From Chromera velia (lineage: Eukaryota; Sar; Chromeraceae), in NCBI GenBank assembly GCA_018398765.1, contig JAHBMJ010002313.1:1-20210 (forward strand): a stretch of DNA of 20,210 bases. Reading direction: 5' to 3'. Each line of letters starts with the position of its first letter. Position 1 is the first letter of the stretch. Below are positions 19,768 to 20,210 of this stretch, piece after piece. The notes below the pieces were generated by a model. It searched no databases and was not told the origin of the DNA. It worked only from the letters and a program-made list of their open reading frames with translations. The position numbers and the translations under genes are program-made.

Positions 19768-20210
19768 GCCTTTTCATGCTTCGAAGTGTGATATATACAC
19801 ATATACAAATTGACATGCATACATCGATCAATTAATACAAAAAAAATTAATACGTACATGATGTACGTGTTTTAACATTGAAGTATACGCGTATGTATAT
19901 TAATGATTCATACCGATACGTATAGATATCTGTCAGACTTGTATATACACATGTGGAGTCCATTCCAAGGCACTCACCTGCAGCCTAGTGTGTCTCAGAG
20001 AAGATAGGGGCATCAAAACTGCGACATTCTGTCCCTTAGGGGCCCCAGGCAGCGTTAAAAATGCATAAATTGAATTTGGAGATCGCGCGCATGCAACGTA
20101 CGTACAGTATAGCAAATTTCATCATTCTTTTTTCAATTCATCAATCGATGAATACACTTTATTTCGCCCATACACCTTCCCTTTGAGCCATGCAATCACT
20201 TTTTCTACAG
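19768..20210. other. AT-rich right flank of the window
   Basis: Mostly AT-rich, with TATATACAC and TACGTAC motifs. It includes a more GC-rich segment, about 19978-20060, read on - as a candidate non-coding first exon ending in GTGAGT. The last bases (TTTTTCTACAG) look like a plus-strand splice acceptor, so an exon of another gene may begin just beyond the window. No coding sequence was recognised. Confidence 0.4.

Overview
The window is nuclear DNA from a eukaryotic protist. All five protein genes recognised have GT-AG introns, or an acceptor consistent with one. Donors are often GTCAGT or close to it, acceptors are CAG, and the introns are full of simple repeats. The best guess for source is a chromerid-type alveolate alga such as Chromera. 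This rests on the pentatricopeptide (PPR) repeats of the form 'SALEKAPGGSQWERALELF' and on the GC-moderate exons set among long microsatellites. It is an inference from style, not a match to a database.

Layout, left to right. (1) The 3' end of an RNA-recognition-motif (RRM) gene on + (517-1179), behind an intron packed with CT/GT microsatellite. (2) An AT-rich spacer (1180-2469). (3) A two-exon NPSN-like Qb-SNARE gene on - (2470-4645). (4) A divergent intergenic region (4646-5332). (5) A PPR gene on + (5333-7970), with a presequence exon, an intron carrying a long purine-rich tract, and one exon holding about twelve 38-residue repeats. (6) A long gene-poor stretch (7971-10492), AT-rich in its first half. 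(7) A multi-exon CCCH zinc-finger gene on - (10493-15349). Its first four exons encode three fingers arranged as in the Unkempt family. (8) A spacer with an AT-rich core (15350-16514). (9) A seven-exon coiled-coil gene on - (16515-19574). (10) Its upstream flank, with a probable 5' UTR exon and low-complexity AT/TA sequence, to the window end.

The genes look like unrelated neighbours, not a pathway or operon: an RRM protein, a membrane-fusion SNARE, a probably mitochondrial RNA-binding PPR protein, a CCCH RNA-binding protein and a coiled-coil, possibly cytoskeletal, protein. Three of the five are predicted RNA binders.

The SNARE gene, the coiled-coil gene and CCCH exons 1-4 were rebuilt exon by exon, with reading phase agreeing at every junction. 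The two-exon PPR model also keeps phase across its single junction. The middle exons of the CCCH gene (about 11580-13590) and anything upstream of 517 in the RRM gene remain uncertain. No tRNA, rRNA, CRISPR or intact transposon was seen.
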